Shown one piece after another: positions 52,218 through 64,000 of a stretch of DNA of 64,000 bases (positions are counted from its first letter, which is position 1; the number at the start of each line of letters is the position of its first letter). This stretch comes from Branchiostoma floridae (Eukaryota; Chordata; Leptocardii; Amphioxiformes; Branchiostomatidae), in NCBI RefSeq assembly GCF_000003815.2, contig NC_049981.1:21275645-21339644 (forward strand). The letters are read 5' to 3'. A program made the position numbers and the translations under genes. The notes beneath the pieces are model-generated. The model saw nothing but the letters and a program-made list of their open reading frames with translations. It was not told the DNA's origin and searched no databases.

Positions 52218-52830
52218 AGTGACGTCACACACCAAGGTCACGTGCACTGCAGTGGCATCCTGGGAAGATACCAAATGTGCCATTTTAGAAGAACAACACA
52301 AAGTTTCTCACGTCGCTCTAGCCAAGCTGATATACTCCATCTCTGATCAGTGTTTCCACGAATCTCCCTGGATTCACTATATGACAACCTGTAACAATAA
52401 CATGGAATGAAAATATTATATTTTGTATAATGGTGGCTGGAATGCACTGTAGCATATACAGATAGAGTAATTATTTAGAGAATTTTTTAATATTGTGCTG
52501 ACTGTCTCTTTGCTAGCGTAAATGCTTACTGATTGTGAAAAATTTGTAATTACCCAGATGTTATGTAAATAAGACTGAAATACATGTAGTTTCTAAACTT
52601 GTAGAATATGTTACACGGTATTCTTCACCATATATAATCAAATATGATTCGGTACTCAAAGTTGTAGTCAATCCAATATACAGACATGTAGTTGGTGTGT
52701 AAGGACATACTTCAAAGGTTTGCATTACATCGTATCAATGATACAAATGTATGTGGTCTGTGAGTGTTCCTAAAGCCCTCTTTGTCTGAGGTTATTGGAC
52801 CTGCTCAAGCGTATTTTAAAGGGCTACTAG

Positions 52831-52836
52831 AATAAA
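52831..52836 (+). terminator. Possible polyadenylation signal AATAAA of gene B
   Basis: Canonical hexamer 614 bp after the stop. Confidence 0.4.
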
Positions 52837-52995
52837 TCTGGCTACAATGATATGTAAGCTACTAGCATTAAGATTGAGGGATTCCTATGTGATCTTTGTA
52901 ATGTGATCGGATTTCCTTGTGATATTTGTGCCATAGTCGACTTTCCTTTCGTTTTGATTACAAGGGTGTCATTTTCTTTCATGATCTTTATTATC

Positions 52996-53001
52996 AATAA
53001 A
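52996..53001 (+). terminator. Possible distal polyadenylation signal AATAAA of gene B
   Basis: Second canonical hexamer, followed by a T/GT-rich stretch (ccactgtttgtcgttcattt). Confidence 0.45.
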
Positions 53002-53959
53002 GCTCTACTTGAAATTCCACTGTTTGTCGTTCATTTAAACAACGACAAGTCTCACTTGGTAGGCATAGAAGTGCTTTTTGTAGCCAGGTTGCCCAGTCGG
53101 CAGTTTAATTAATATCAAAAGCTAGTTTTTCCCTGAACATTTCATGTTGCCTCAGATCTAATTAGGCCTTAATCTCAGGTGGAGTCTGGTGGAGTTATAG
53201 ACTGATAAAACTATGTTTCCCCCACTTCATATACCCAAGTAATACAGGCAAATTCATATTCCTTATGAATTTAGACAATCCCTTAAGGTGGGTTTACACC
53301 TGCGTATATTTTCATGCCGCATGAGTTCCGTTTTGGAATTTTCGACATTTTGACTAATTTCTTCAATACGCGGCCGCACGCACAAGTCGCACCTCTATCG
53401 CATCTGAAGCGTCTTTAGAAAGTTTCACGTACGCAGGCAAACGAAAATATACGCCCAATTCGTCTGATAGTTTTGGACATGCACAAAACTATCATTCGTA
53501 CGCAGTTTGGTGCCCAAAACGTTATGGATGCGCAATACAGTGGTCCCACGTCGGTCGATTGCGCTATGAAGACGCTACATGTTTGCGCTTTACACGCAGT
53601 AATACGCGGAAATCGCGGTAATGCGAGTACATAGCGTTCTTACAGCGCAGACACAACGCACCATGAGCGACCGTATAACGAATGCACACATAGATCACGA
53701 TTTAGTACCGTGCGTTCTGCGATCGCTTTGCGCATACTACGCGTACTGATAGCGTGATCGACGCACACTCCAGATTTGGAATAAATACGAAGGTGCATCT
53801 GACTCCAGACAAAAAAAATCATCTCAAGATGTATATAACTTTATTGCACAACAATTGTTTGAGGTACAAAGTATGGTATCTACATAACTACAGTGCTATA
53901 ACTTAACGTAAGGCTTATCTAACTAATACAGGAGTTGTAGTATGGGATAAGTTTCTTAC

Positions 53960-54246
53960 AATCATTGGAGGCTTTTATAATCATTTGGGGAATTTCTAAT
54001 GTCTAAACCTTCTTTGATATATTTTCCTATATCTGCCATGCAGGGATTGTCACATGTCATTATGTATTTGAATTTGCACTTCAGGTCCATTTGGATAAAT
54101 CCTTGTGTACAAAATGACAGCCTTCTGTATAGAGAATTGCGTATATCGGAATATTTGGGACATACAACCATAAAGTGATATTCGTCTTCTATTAGCTCTG
54201 GACAGAATGGACAAATCCTCTGGTCGATAGGGATTTTTTGGAATCT
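53960..54246 (-). pseudogene. LINE reverse-transcriptase C-terminal fragment inside TTAA element 1
   Basis: On the minus strand, from about 54240 down, it reads IPIDQRICPFCPELIEDEYH and continues MVVCPKYSDIRNSLY, ending in a stop near 53962. The CxxC...EDE.HF...CP.Y..R pattern is the zinc-finger-like tail of many non-LTR (CR1/L2/Jockey-type) retrotransposons. Fragment only; the catalytic part is absent. Confidence 0.75.
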
Positions 54247-54866
54247 TCCGGTTTATGATGTCAGATCCAGGCAAGGACCGACGAATTTGTACCGGGGGCA
54301 TGGAGAGATGGTCACAACTTGCAGGACACCATGAATGCAGGACACTGGTCCCAACAGAGCCTCCAGGGACGGGAAGATGTAGAGGAACCTGCTCAAGCAC
54401 TGGGTCAATTTGTGTGACACACGTGCCATTTTGTGTAACAGATATTTGACTTAATTTGCTGATAATGGCACTTTTTTGTGTGTAGAACCACATGATATAA
54501 AGGTGCAATATAGAGCCATATTACAACTTTGAAAGAGGGCGTAAGGTTTCATAATTGTTTAATTTACGTGTTTGATAAAGATCTTGAATACGTTTTGTGG
54601 TGTGTATGGGTGTGATTTTTATAGTAGTTGAAATACTAAGATGATAGGGGAAATCATTAAGGACAAAGTGAAAACAAACACAATCTTAATTAACAGTGCA
54701 CATAACTTCTTAAGGTAAATGATGGCCCGCATTACTGTAAAAGCACAGTGTCACTGCTTCACTGCTTCGCAAATGAATAAAAAAACCTCTTCACTGTTTA
54801 CTTGTCAATGTTCTACTTACACTGCCTGTAAACAAAAGCATACGTAGTACAAAGGGTTCCTCTAAC

Positions 54867-55038
54867 ACCTCACCCTCACCTAGTCCCATCCTCATCAGGA
54901 GGGTCGGGGACTATGGTAGCCTCCAGCACAAGTCTTCGCCATTCCTCCCTGTTCTTGGCCGTCTGGGTGCATACCGCCAGGGAGCAGCCTGTCCAGTCCC
55001 TTACGTCATCACACCATCTCCTCCGTGGTCTCTCCCGT
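54867..55038 (-). mobile_element. 172-bp 5'-truncated LINE insertion with 12-bp target duplication
   Basis: Flanked by ggttcctctaac on both sides (54855-54866 and 55039-55050). TTAA element 2 has the site once, uninterrupted (tgttcttctaac). On the minus strand it reads PRERPRRRWCDDVRDWTG then AKNREEWRRLV and a stop, the C-terminal end of an endonuclease-bearing non-LTR retrotransposon. Confidence 0.85.
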
Positions 55039-55447
55039 GGTTCCTCTAACAAAAATACTATATTGGCAATGCTCGCAAACAAAAGTATATGTAACAGAAA
55101 CTGTTCCTCTGACACACCTGAAATGCGTTTGGAATGCAGTTAGCACCAGGTGCGTCCGGCATGCGGTCGGTAGACGTTGTGTGCGTCCGGGAAACGCCCA
55201 ACATACGTGCCCCATACGAATCTATTCGCAGTACGGAAAATTTTGTTGCGCATTTCAGTTGCAATCATACGCATCTCATGCGAAATGAAAACGCTGAAGT
55301 CGTAATTCAAACGCCAGATGGGCTCGACGTACAATTTAATTTATTCCAAAAAAAATCCAAATGTTGGGCGTTCGGCTGCGTATTGGCAAAATTTCATGCG
55401 GAAATCATGCGCACTTGAAAATATACGCAGGTGTAAACCCACCTTAA

Positions 55448-56214
55448 CTTGTAGAATATATCTGTTCTTAGATTTTCAGTATCACAATGAATTGAGAAGT
55501 CGAATTGGCTTAGTATACCAATTAAAAATACTCATTGTGTTGGTTGACATTGTAAATATTCCATATTTTCGTCAACTATCATTTTGTTGTAGCGTCTATA
55601 CTTAACCCAATGGGTATATACGTACAATGAATATGGTATCTCACTGCAATTGGGGTACCGGTGCGGCACTGCGGGGTTCGAACGATAAAGAATTTCAGAG
55701 ATAAAGAACGAATTTTCTGACGTTCTGTGTATTTTGGTGTCTTTTAAGTCATACTTTTACGTATTACGCTATATCTGAATCATTAAAAAAACGGCGATAA
55801 TAACACAACAGTGCCGCTATGAACGAACCCCGCAGTGCCGCACCGGTGCCCCAAGTACAGTGAGATACCGCCATAAAGGTCTTAAATCATTCATTCATTA
55901 ATTAGTGTAAAAATCAGAGAACGTAGAAATGCATTACTTGGCGTGACGAAACCCGAGGCCCGGATGCTCGCCGCCCTTCCATCCTGACCCCACAGATCGT
56001 TCCTCATAACCTAAATGGACACTATCGACCCGCCCGTCCTAAAGGCTTAATTTACTCGACATCCGCAATATGGGATTGAGAATGCTTGTTGGATTGCCTG
56101 TGCGCAAATTACCGGCCGACTAACGATCGCTGAAAAGCGATGACAAAGCCATTCTGGTGGGGCTGAGACCATCGAAGTTGACAGCACCAATATGGCTACA
56201 GCCGTCTGTAGTCC
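55448..56214. other. Spacer between the two TTAA elements
   Basis: 767 bp. Apart from the inverted-repeat element at 55635-55869 it holds a GC-richer unique stretch (55930-56214) with no frame, splice or RNA signal that I can support. Confidence 0.6.
55635..55869. mobile_element. Inverted-repeat element with GGTATCTCACTG ends
   Basis: Left ggtatctcactgcaattggg, right cccaagtacagtgagatacc. Arms of about 46 bp include ggtgcggcactgcggggttc and its inverted copy gaaccccgcagtgccgcacc. The interior is AT-rich. Confidence 0.85.
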
Positions 56215-58200
56215 TTAAAGGTGGGTTTACACCTGCGTATATTTTCATGCCGCATGAGTTCCGTTTTGGAATTTTTCGACATTTTGGCTAATTTCTTCAA
56301 TACGCGGCCGCACGCACAAGTCGCACCTCTATCGCATCTGAATCGTCTTTAGAAAGTTTCACGTACGCAGGCAAACGAAAATATACGCCCAATTCGTCTG
56401 ATAGTTTTGGACATGCACAAAACTATCATTCGTACGCAGTTTGGTGCCCAAAACGTTATGGATGCGCAATACAGTGGTCCCAAGTCGGTCGATTGCGCTA
56501 TGAAGACGCTACATGTTTGCGCTTTACACGCAGTAATACGCGGAAATCGCGGTAATGCGAGTACATGGCGTTCTTACAGCACAGACACAACGCACCATGA
56601 GCGACCGTATAACGAATGCACACATAGATCACGATTTAGTACCGTGCGTTCTGCGATCGCTTTGCGCATACTACGCGTACTGATAGCGTGATCGACGCAC
56701 ACTCCAGATTTGGAATAAATACGAAGGTGCATCTGACTCCAGACAAAAAAATCATCTCAAGATGTATATAACTTTATTGCACGCCAATTGTTTGAGGTAC
56801 AAAGTATGGCATCTACATAACTACAGTGCTATAACTTAACTTAAGGCTTATCTAACTAATACAGGAGTTGTAGTATGGGATAAGTTTCTTACAATCATTG
56901 GAGGCTTTTACAATCATTTGGGGAATTTCTAATATTAATGTCTAAACCTTCTTTGATATATTTTCCTATATCTGCCATGCAGGGATTGTCACATGTCATT
57001 ATGTATTTCAATTTGCACTTCAGGTCCATTTGGATAAATACTTGTGTACAAAATGACAGCCTTCTGTATAGAGAATTGCGTATATCGGAATATTTGGGAC
57101 ATACAACCATAAAGTGATATTCGTCTTCTATTAGCTCTGGACAGAATGGACAAATCCTCTGGTCGATAAGGATTTTTTGGAATCTTCCGGTTTATGATGT
57201 CAGATCCAGGCAAGGACCGACGAATTTGTACCGGGGGCATGGAGAGATGGTCACAACTTGCAGGACACCATGAATGCAGGACACTGGTCCCAACAGAGCC
57301 TCCAGGGACGGGAAGATGTAGAGGAACCTGCTCAAGCACTGGGTCAATTTGTGTGACACACGTGCCATTTTGTGTAACAGATATTTGACTTAATTTGCTG
57401 ATAATGGCACTTTTTTGTGTGTAGAACCACATGATATAAAGGTGCAATATAGAGCCATATTACAACTTTGAAAGAGGGCGTAAGGTTTCATAATTGTTTA
57501 ATTTACGTGTTTGATAAAGATCTTGAATACGTTTTGTGGTGTGTATGGGTGTGATTTTTATAGTAGTTGAAATACTAAGATGATAGGGAAAATCATTAAG
57601 GACAAAGTGAAAACAAGCACAATCTTAACAGTGAACATAACTTCTTAAGGTAAATGATGGCCCACATTTCTGTAAAAGCACAGTGTCACTGCTTCACTGC
57701 TTCCCAAATGAATAAAAAAACCTCTTCACTGTTTACTTGTCAATGTTCTACTTGCACTCAGCCTGTAAACAAAAGCATACGTAGTACAAAGTGTTCTTCT
57801 AACAAAAATACTCTTTTGGCAATGCTCGCAAACAAAAGTATATGTAACAGAAACTGTTCCTCTGACACACCTGAAATGCGTTTGGAATGCAGTTAGCACC
57901 GGGTGCGTCAGGCATGCAGTCGGTAGACGTTGTGTGCGTCCGGGAAACGCCCAACATACATACTCCATACGAATCTATTCGCAGTACGGAAAATTTTGTT
58001 GCGCATTTCAGTTGCAATCATACGCATCTCATGCGAAATGAAAACGCTGAAGTCGTAATTCAAACGCCAGATGGGCTCGACGTACAATTTAATTTATTCC
58101 AAAAAAAATCCAAATGTTGGGCGTTCGGCTGCGTATTGACAAAATTTCATGCGGAAATCATGCGCACTTGAAAATATACGCAGGTGTAAACCCACCTTAA
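56215..58200. mobile_element. TTAA-bounded non-autonomous element, copy 2
   Basis: Starts ttaaaggtgggtttacacct and ends aggtgtaaacccaccttaa. Same interior as copy 1 including the LINE tail, but without the 172-bp insertion. One extra A follows the left TTAA. Confidence 0.85.
56893..57186 (-). pseudogene. LINE reverse-transcriptase C-terminal fragment inside TTAA element 2
   Basis: Same minus-strand fragment as in element 1 (ICPFCPELIEDEYH, MVVCPKYSDIRNSLY), with a 6-bp insertion near 56934 adding two codons and a few substitutions. Its presence in both copies means it was captured before they spread. Confidence 0.75.
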
Positions 58201-58800
58201 GCTGGGTTCACGCGTGCGTGTATGTTCAAGTCCGTGTGAGGTCCGTATGGAAGTTTTAGCCCTTACCAGGCTCCACAGGATGATGGGAAAATGACAGACA
58301 TTGGACAAATAACGTTATATACTACCCAAGCAGAAGAAGAAGAAGTTTAAGCTTCGGTTTTTTTTTACGTTTATTTGGTCGCTTTCAAAATAGCAAGCCC
58401 GACGAAGACGACTAAATAAATCGATTAAAAAACAGCCGGAACCTAACCTCTGCTTGGAAATACAAGTAACGTTATAGAGATATAACTTGCCAGAGTTAGC
58501 TGGGATGTAAACAATACTCCTCGGACAGTCCGTCTATATTCGAGTCCGTATGAGGTCCGTGTGAAGTTCTTCGCCTCTATAATCTACCAGGCTCCACAGG
58601 TCACTGTAGATATAGTAGAAATTGGACAAGTATAGATGTATAACATAGGAGTGTGGTTTGGGACCCGGGTAACTTGTCTGGCACATATCCGTCTATATTT
58701 ACCCAATTTCTATATTTTTTCCAGCGACCTTTGGGGCCTGGTAGACGTTAAGACTTCCATACGGACCACATACGGACTTGAATAAATATACACAGATGAA
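58200..58800. mobile_element. Inverted-repeat element with caagtccgtrtgaggtccgt ends, broken by a hairpin element
   Basis: Left-end sequence occurs at 58228-58300 and again at 58540-58610, and the inverted right end at 58725-58790 (cttccatacggaccacatac). A relative of the 45716 hairpin (58324-58470, ending aacctctgcttgga) sits between the two left ends. Confidence 0.65.
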
Positions 58801-61800
58801 ACTCATCACTCTTTTTTCCTTCACATTCTGTGTGTTTTGTTGTCTTTTATATTATACTTATATTATACAGGAGGCCTCTGTTTGGAAATGTGACTAGCAT
58901 AAGTAAGAGGCAAAAGAGCTAAAGCCAGGTATGGTCGTTCTAAAAGAGAAAAGGCCAGGCCATAAAGGAAAAGATCAGTTTAAAAATATTTTCTTCGGCA
59001 TTCGGAATGATAGAAAAAAGACAAAGAAAACATGCAATTTGAGTGGAAACCGCAAGGAGCGCGGTCCAATAAATGTCTTTGAAAGAGCTTCTTGAGATAT
59101 CGATGTTTAAACCAACCAACAAACAAACAAACAACGAAAGAAAAACGCCTTCAAAACATCAATTTCCACTGACAACACACCAAGTTCAACATTCGGCCTC
59201 AATATCGAACGCATACTTCCCAAGTAAAGGTTTTGACGCCTTTTAAGCGTTTGTTTTGGGGCTTTCTATATTAGCAGGTTTTCTTTTTGTTCGCCTGACA
59301 AAAAAGGAAGCTCAACAAAACGCCTAAAACGAGACCGAAACCAGACGGAGCATATATAACCTCCTCTTGTAGAGTACCGTACATACGGCCTGACTATCTC
59401 TTTCCCTTGACAATACATCAGTATGAGTATCGAACATACACTCTTCAAGAAAAGGTTTGTGACGTCTTTTAAGCGTTTTGTTGGGCTTTCTATTTTGTCA
59501 TGAGTTCTTTGTTTTTGCCCGTCAAACCTGAGAAATTCGAAAAGCTTGACAAAAAAACTTAAACGATTGACTAACCTCTGCTTGGGGAGTGATAAACATA
59601 CGGCCCGACTACCCGTTCCCCCCGCCTGTCCTGACCATGTGCGCTGCACGTATAATATAAATACCCGTGGATGAACGCCTGCTTAACTCCATTTTCCCGA
59701 AAGATTGACGAGCCCGCCAATCCGTCCTGCTCCGCGAAATTACAGGGATAAACTCTGAATGGGCGCTGGCGTCCCGACGTTTGTGTTCTATATACATTCA
59801 TAGATTACTGCACGGGGCAAATTACTGGGATAAAGTGGTGAAAATCAATTTCTATTGACGTCCGGAATGCAAACTTCGGCGTAGTGCAGGCAGGGCGATA
59901 TTGCGACCTTCCTAACATTACAACAGCTACGAACAGTACAAGGCGATACTTACGGTGAAAGACGTCGCAATTTCTCAGGATGTCTTTTGCTTTCGTGTCT
60001 GTTCAGAAATTATATCCAAGATTGAAATGCTTAATTTTGTCTTTTACACCTGGAGGCATGCTTGTGGATCATAATAGGATAATTCATTTGCTTTGTGGTC
60101 TATTTGTATATTCAGATAATAGACCACAATCACGATATAACCAGTCTGTTCTTACATACGTAACATGGTAGGTTTTCTATTTGTTTGTAACGAATAGCAA
60201 TAGCCATAGGGCAAACATTACCTCATCCCTTCAAACAACACTCGTTAGATCGGAGCAAGCATTGAGACATTAGAGTCCTTACATTTCAGGATGACGTCAA
60301 TGAAGGAGGCCATGTAGGTTCCCTGTCCACTAGACTGCGATAGCTGAGCAACCGTACAGCGACTAAATTGGATTTGTGTGACTCTTGATTTCATAATTGG
60401 AATATGATGCGATATGTATAAGTATATTCATTAGATAATTAGTAACAAATGATTCGTCTTTCTTTATCTTTGGAATTCTGTGAGCAATCTGTTAAATCTT
60501 TGGTCGCTCAGTCATGTCGCAGCCTCAAGTCAAAAGTGGGTGGCAATTTTGGACTCAAGAATGTTAGCTCGAGCTCCCCTCGTAGGTTAATTACTAATTA
60601 CCATGATATCTATGAAAGTTGTTCCCTTTTAACGTGCTCGAGGTACATTTTTGAACATGCACTGGACCCCCAGCGCTAACCGAGATGCCCTAATCAGTAT
60701 CGAACCTGACTTTCCCTCTTATGAACTATTTGGAAATAGGAGCTCAACTGTGAGGCTGCCACTAGTTGAGCCACATGGACATCCCAGTGTCAGTGATCAT
60801 AACGTTATATACTGAAAATATGTTCTCGGGAAATTCTAGCTTGTAAGAAATAATTACGGGCATCTGGTTTCTAGTCATGGGTGGATGCCGTTTGTTTGGG
60901 CTTTTCATATCGTAACTTGCGTATCCATCAGTTGACGCTTCATTCTTTGATTTATATTGACATAGCTAATACTTATTTATCTATTGATGCACGTGCTTAT
61001 GTAAACGTTAATATGAAGAAGTAGTTTGGAATGACAGAAGCAACATGAAATAAGTACGTTATGACTGAGGTAGAGATAATCCATTTTGGACGTCAAAGAG
61101 TGAATCAAACGAAAAGAAGTCCGACATGCAGCACACCATACCCGTCTATATGAGCGAGGTGTGAATGTTTAGAAAAGTCGTGTAATATTGTTGTCTGTTC
61201 CTAGAAGGCGCTACACAGTAAGATATGAATATTTTTTCTGGAAGTTCAAGCTTGCTTTGTCAACATGAGAAATGGACACCTACTGCGCAATATTTCAGTT
61301 GTGTTTTCAATATTGTTCACGGGTCTACATATTGTTAATAATTTGACACTTCCGACGTAGCTCAATAACAAAATCTTTCAGAAAAGTTCAACGTGCAATG
61401 TTTTAGTTAAAGTGATATTGACCTATATAGACATTTTCCCTTCTTAATCATAGCTTCGTCCTGAAGTTTTTTGGGAGGATGAGAGATATTTCTTAAATCT
61501 ATCTATTGGACCGTGCTGTAAGTATTATAAATATCCCCATCATCGTTTTAAATATATGTGTTTGGATTTTTCAACCTCCAGTAGAGATATTCTGTTTTTG
61601 ATCATGGTTAGCAATACCTGTCGTCCTTTCGTGACACAAGCACGTTTTCCAATTCACTCTCATTCATGTATTTCTCCATTGTATTGGAAAGATTGCTATT
61701 TTTTCCACTTTTTATCCACTGTGTTCTGCTGCTGCAGTGGTCTGGTCACTCTACAGCTGCAATCAGTCTTTCTTCAGCTCTCTTCACTTCATCCTGTTTA

Positions 61801-63775
61801 TCACAAGCTTCCTTAGCTCCCGTAGTTTTCTTATGACCGCTATTGTTTTGCATATCTATCAATGGAGTGGATCCTTAATCACGGTTGAACATACCTGTCG
61901 TAAATTGATGACACAAGCAAAGCTTTCCTGTCAAAGGTGCTAAAATGTTGTTACTTCCCAGTAACTGTTATAGTCCATAAATCTATATTTGTAGTTTTTG
62001 ATCACCAATTTGGTGGCGTTATGTTCTTAGTCAAGCTTAAAGATACCTGTTGTCTTAGCATGTGTTGGTATTCCTGTTGTCAATTAATGCCAGAAGCGAA
62101 TTCACTTTCGCCTACATGGCTCATCTGTTCAAATTGCTAAAAAGTTATTTTCTCATTATCAGTTCACATGTCCATGTTGGGAGTTGTTCAATGTGTTCTC
62201 ACCCACGGTTAACGGTTTCTGATTCACTCTCATTCACATAGCTTAGCTGTCCATGGTGCTGATAATGGTGTTATGATTGCATTATCGTTTTATATATGTT
62301 TGTTTGGTTGTTTTTAATCACCTGAAGTGGGGCTGTGTTTTTATCATCTCCATGAGAAATGGAGATATAGTTTTATATGTGTTTGTCCGTGTGTCTGTCT
62401 GTTTGTTTGTGTTTCCGGATATTTGTGGTCAGCATAACCTCTACATTGATTACGATGATATTTGATATGTGGGTAGGTGTTAGGAAGACGAAGGTCAATG
62501 TCAATTTTGGTATGTGGCCTTGGTACTGCAGTAGAAATTACATTTTTGTATTTTTTGACCTGGACATACTATGGTCTTTTCACGGTTAGTGATATCTGTG
62601 GTGATAGTTAATTCGTCTGATTCAATTTCATCCACTACCTGTTTAACCTGTAAAAGAAGTGACACACAGATATCGTCGAATATTCTGTTTATTACCCAGA
62701 CACATAAACAGCACGTTCCAGTTATACTGGTAGACTCGGGACCGGGAGAACGATCCGACACCATACTGTTACCGTGTAATACTGAGTCATTTTGGAAGCG
62801 CGGTAAGTTGTGATGGGGCGACATTAAAACCCATGATCCACCTATGCAATTTCCCGCTTGGCTAGGACCGTAATAGCGCTACGATGGGAAGATTTGCCAG
62901 TATGGCGACCGATATGAACAAATCACACGCATGACAGCCTCAATCGAGACGGCCCAACGGCATCTTATCCCCGTATTTTCCAAACACAATTCCTTCTGGG
63001 ATTGCAAATGCATGACATGTTCTCCGGAGCAGGGCTTGTTGGCGCTCTCGCTCGCAATCAGCCCTGAACCACGTCTCCTCAATTTGACGGGCTGGCGTGT
63101 CAAATTCCTATGAAATTAAGGTGGGCACATCATCGCTAACCTTGATTTTTACTCGGTGCTTATTTCCCTGCGTGGCGACGGAAGAAGCGTAGTCTGTCGA
63201 GAGATAAAGGGCAGAATCCCGGATCAGGATTACAAGGTGTCAGTGCAGGGGTCGGGACTTCGGGAAGATTAATTTTCCAGTCCACTCACGGGGAAAAACC
63301 CCGCCGCAGTCAGGAGGGCCCGAGTATCTGAGGTGATGGTTTAATACTGTCCACACGATCCGCCCCTGCCCCGACCTTTCTGACTCTTTATGAAGCACCC
63401 TCTTCTTCATTTTCTGAAAGGTCACATATTGCCTCCTGATCGTGACAGTCCAGACAGCTGAATATGTCCTGTCTATCGCCCAAATATCACCGGCACAGAT
63501 AATGCGTTCGGACCAGCAGCGGTCACCTTTTGCATGATTGGAGAGTGTAAGAAGGATAGATATATATGAAACGGCGACGGCAGCGCTTTGCGCCTTTGAC
63601 CGCACATTGAATTACATCCACGGCACTGCACGGCTAGGTATCACGAGTCTTAGTTTCCTCCAGAAGACTAACATAGAGACGGCTACGTTACCGAGGTCTG
63701 GGGGAAAGTCACGGTGGCACATCTACTCATACTGTCTTACAATGGTTTAAGTCATCACCGAAACTAAACAACTAT
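58801..63775. other. Intergenic stretch without a recognised gene
   Basis: Contains diverged hairpin relatives (59217-59365, 59440-59590, with aacctctgcttgg-type arms), a decayed CCCCTTTCCAC element (60315-60530), weak tandem similarity in 61590-62270 and an R1 fragment (62345-62590). The part from 62800 to 63760 is GC-richer and free of known repeats, but I see no supported exon there. Confidence 0.55.
62345..62590. repeat. Partial copy of dispersed repeat family R1
   Basis: Has atctccatgagaaatggaga, gtccgtgtgtctgtctg, gatatttgatatgtggg, ccttggtactgcag and ttgacctggacatactatgg in family order. Confidence 0.75.
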
Positions 63776-63988
63776 GGGCCCGGTCACATAGGTCGTGCGA
63801 TCGTCGTACGATTTTGATGCCATGGGATTTTCAAGCTTTCTGTGACAGAACCAACTATCGACATGGATCCAAAACTGCATTTTGTGTACCAAGATAGTTA
63901 AAATTTGCAGGAGACGTACATTTTTGTCCTCCAAGACAACCAAACTTAGCCATCGTACGACGATCGCACGACCTATGTGACCGCGCCC
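63776..63988. mobile_element. Inverted-repeat element with 37-bp ends
   Basis: Left gggcccggtcacataggtcg, right cgacctatgtgaccgcgccc. The arms match at all but one position over 37 bp and include the palindromic words cgatcg and cgtacg. TAT lies on both flanks. 213 bp, no coding content. Confidence 0.88.
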
Positions 63989-64000
63989 TATGTACTACTA

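Larger units (their letters stand above)
52218..53005 (+). other. Presumed 3' UTR of WBP1-like gene B
   Basis: The first 140 bp are conserved with gene A (gacgtcacacaccaaggtca, gaacaacacaaagtttctca). The rest is AT-rich with no recognisable element. Confidence 0.55.
53283..55447. mobile_element. TTAA-bounded non-autonomous element, copy 1 (piggyBac-like ends)
   Basis: Starts ttaaggtgggtttacacctg and ends caggtgtaaacccaccttaa, a perfect inverted 20-mer, and the similarity goes on inward (cgtatattttca / tgaaaatatacg). TTAA at both edges is the hallmark target of piggyBac-type transposons. No transposase reading frame. It carries a LINE C-terminal fragment and a later 172-bp LINE insertion. Nearly the same as copy 2. 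Confidence 0.85.

Noticed and set aside
54050-54508. 152-codon minus-strand frame in the TTAA element (repeated at 56989-57447)
   Set aside because: It is conserved only because the elements are near-identical. The recognisable LINE tail lies in a different frame of the same strand.
63240-63605. 121-codon minus-strand frame as a gene
   Set aside because: No domain, no splice context and no neighbour support; left as part of an unexplained island.

Overview
This is eukaryotic, intron-rich genomic DNA. It has GT-AG introns, short modular exons of extracellular domains (CUB, CCP/sushi, EGF, HYR, GCC2, pentraxin/LamG), AATAAA sites, assembly gaps and very many short terminal-inverted-repeat elements. 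The domain mix and the repeat-packed introns suggest an invertebrate deuterostome, most likely a cephalochordate (amphioxus). That assignment is inference from style, not from a marker gene.

Layout. (1) 21-38516, + strand: one very large gene, open at the 5' end, with 53 exons recognised and about 2,840 residues encoded in this window. In order it encodes CUB-CUB, four CCP, two EGF, four CCP, two HYR, a CCP-like exon plus an unnamed Cys-containing region, GCC2/GCC3 repeats (one partly lost in an assembly gap), fourteen EGF, a pentraxin/LamG domain, HYR, CCP, a second copy of the unnamed region, more GCC2/GCC3, two EGF, one transmembrane helix and a cytoplasmic tail of roughly 220 residues. 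The core resembles vertebrate SVEP1/polydom, but this protein ends in a membrane anchor. Its 3' UTR probably runs to about 40480. (2) 41214-43572 and 46085-52217, + strand: two tandem paralogous five-exon genes for small type I membrane proteins of the WBP1/VOPP1 type, with a signal peptide, a short Cys-rich ectodomain, a Trp-rich membrane segment and PPxY motifs. (3) 53283-58200: two related TTAA-bounded elements of about 2 kb with matching inverted ends, each carrying a fragment of a LINE reverse transcriptase C-terminus. (4) 58201-64000: no gene recognised, only small inverted-repeat elements and diverged tandem repeats.

The large gene repeatedly shows tandem duplication of half-exons, at four separate places. 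The most striking is an array of six truncated CCP exons just upstream of one intact exon. No RNA gene, CRISPR array or prokaryotic feature was recognised. Exon borders come from reading splice sites, phase and domain continuity by eye and were not checked against transcripts.
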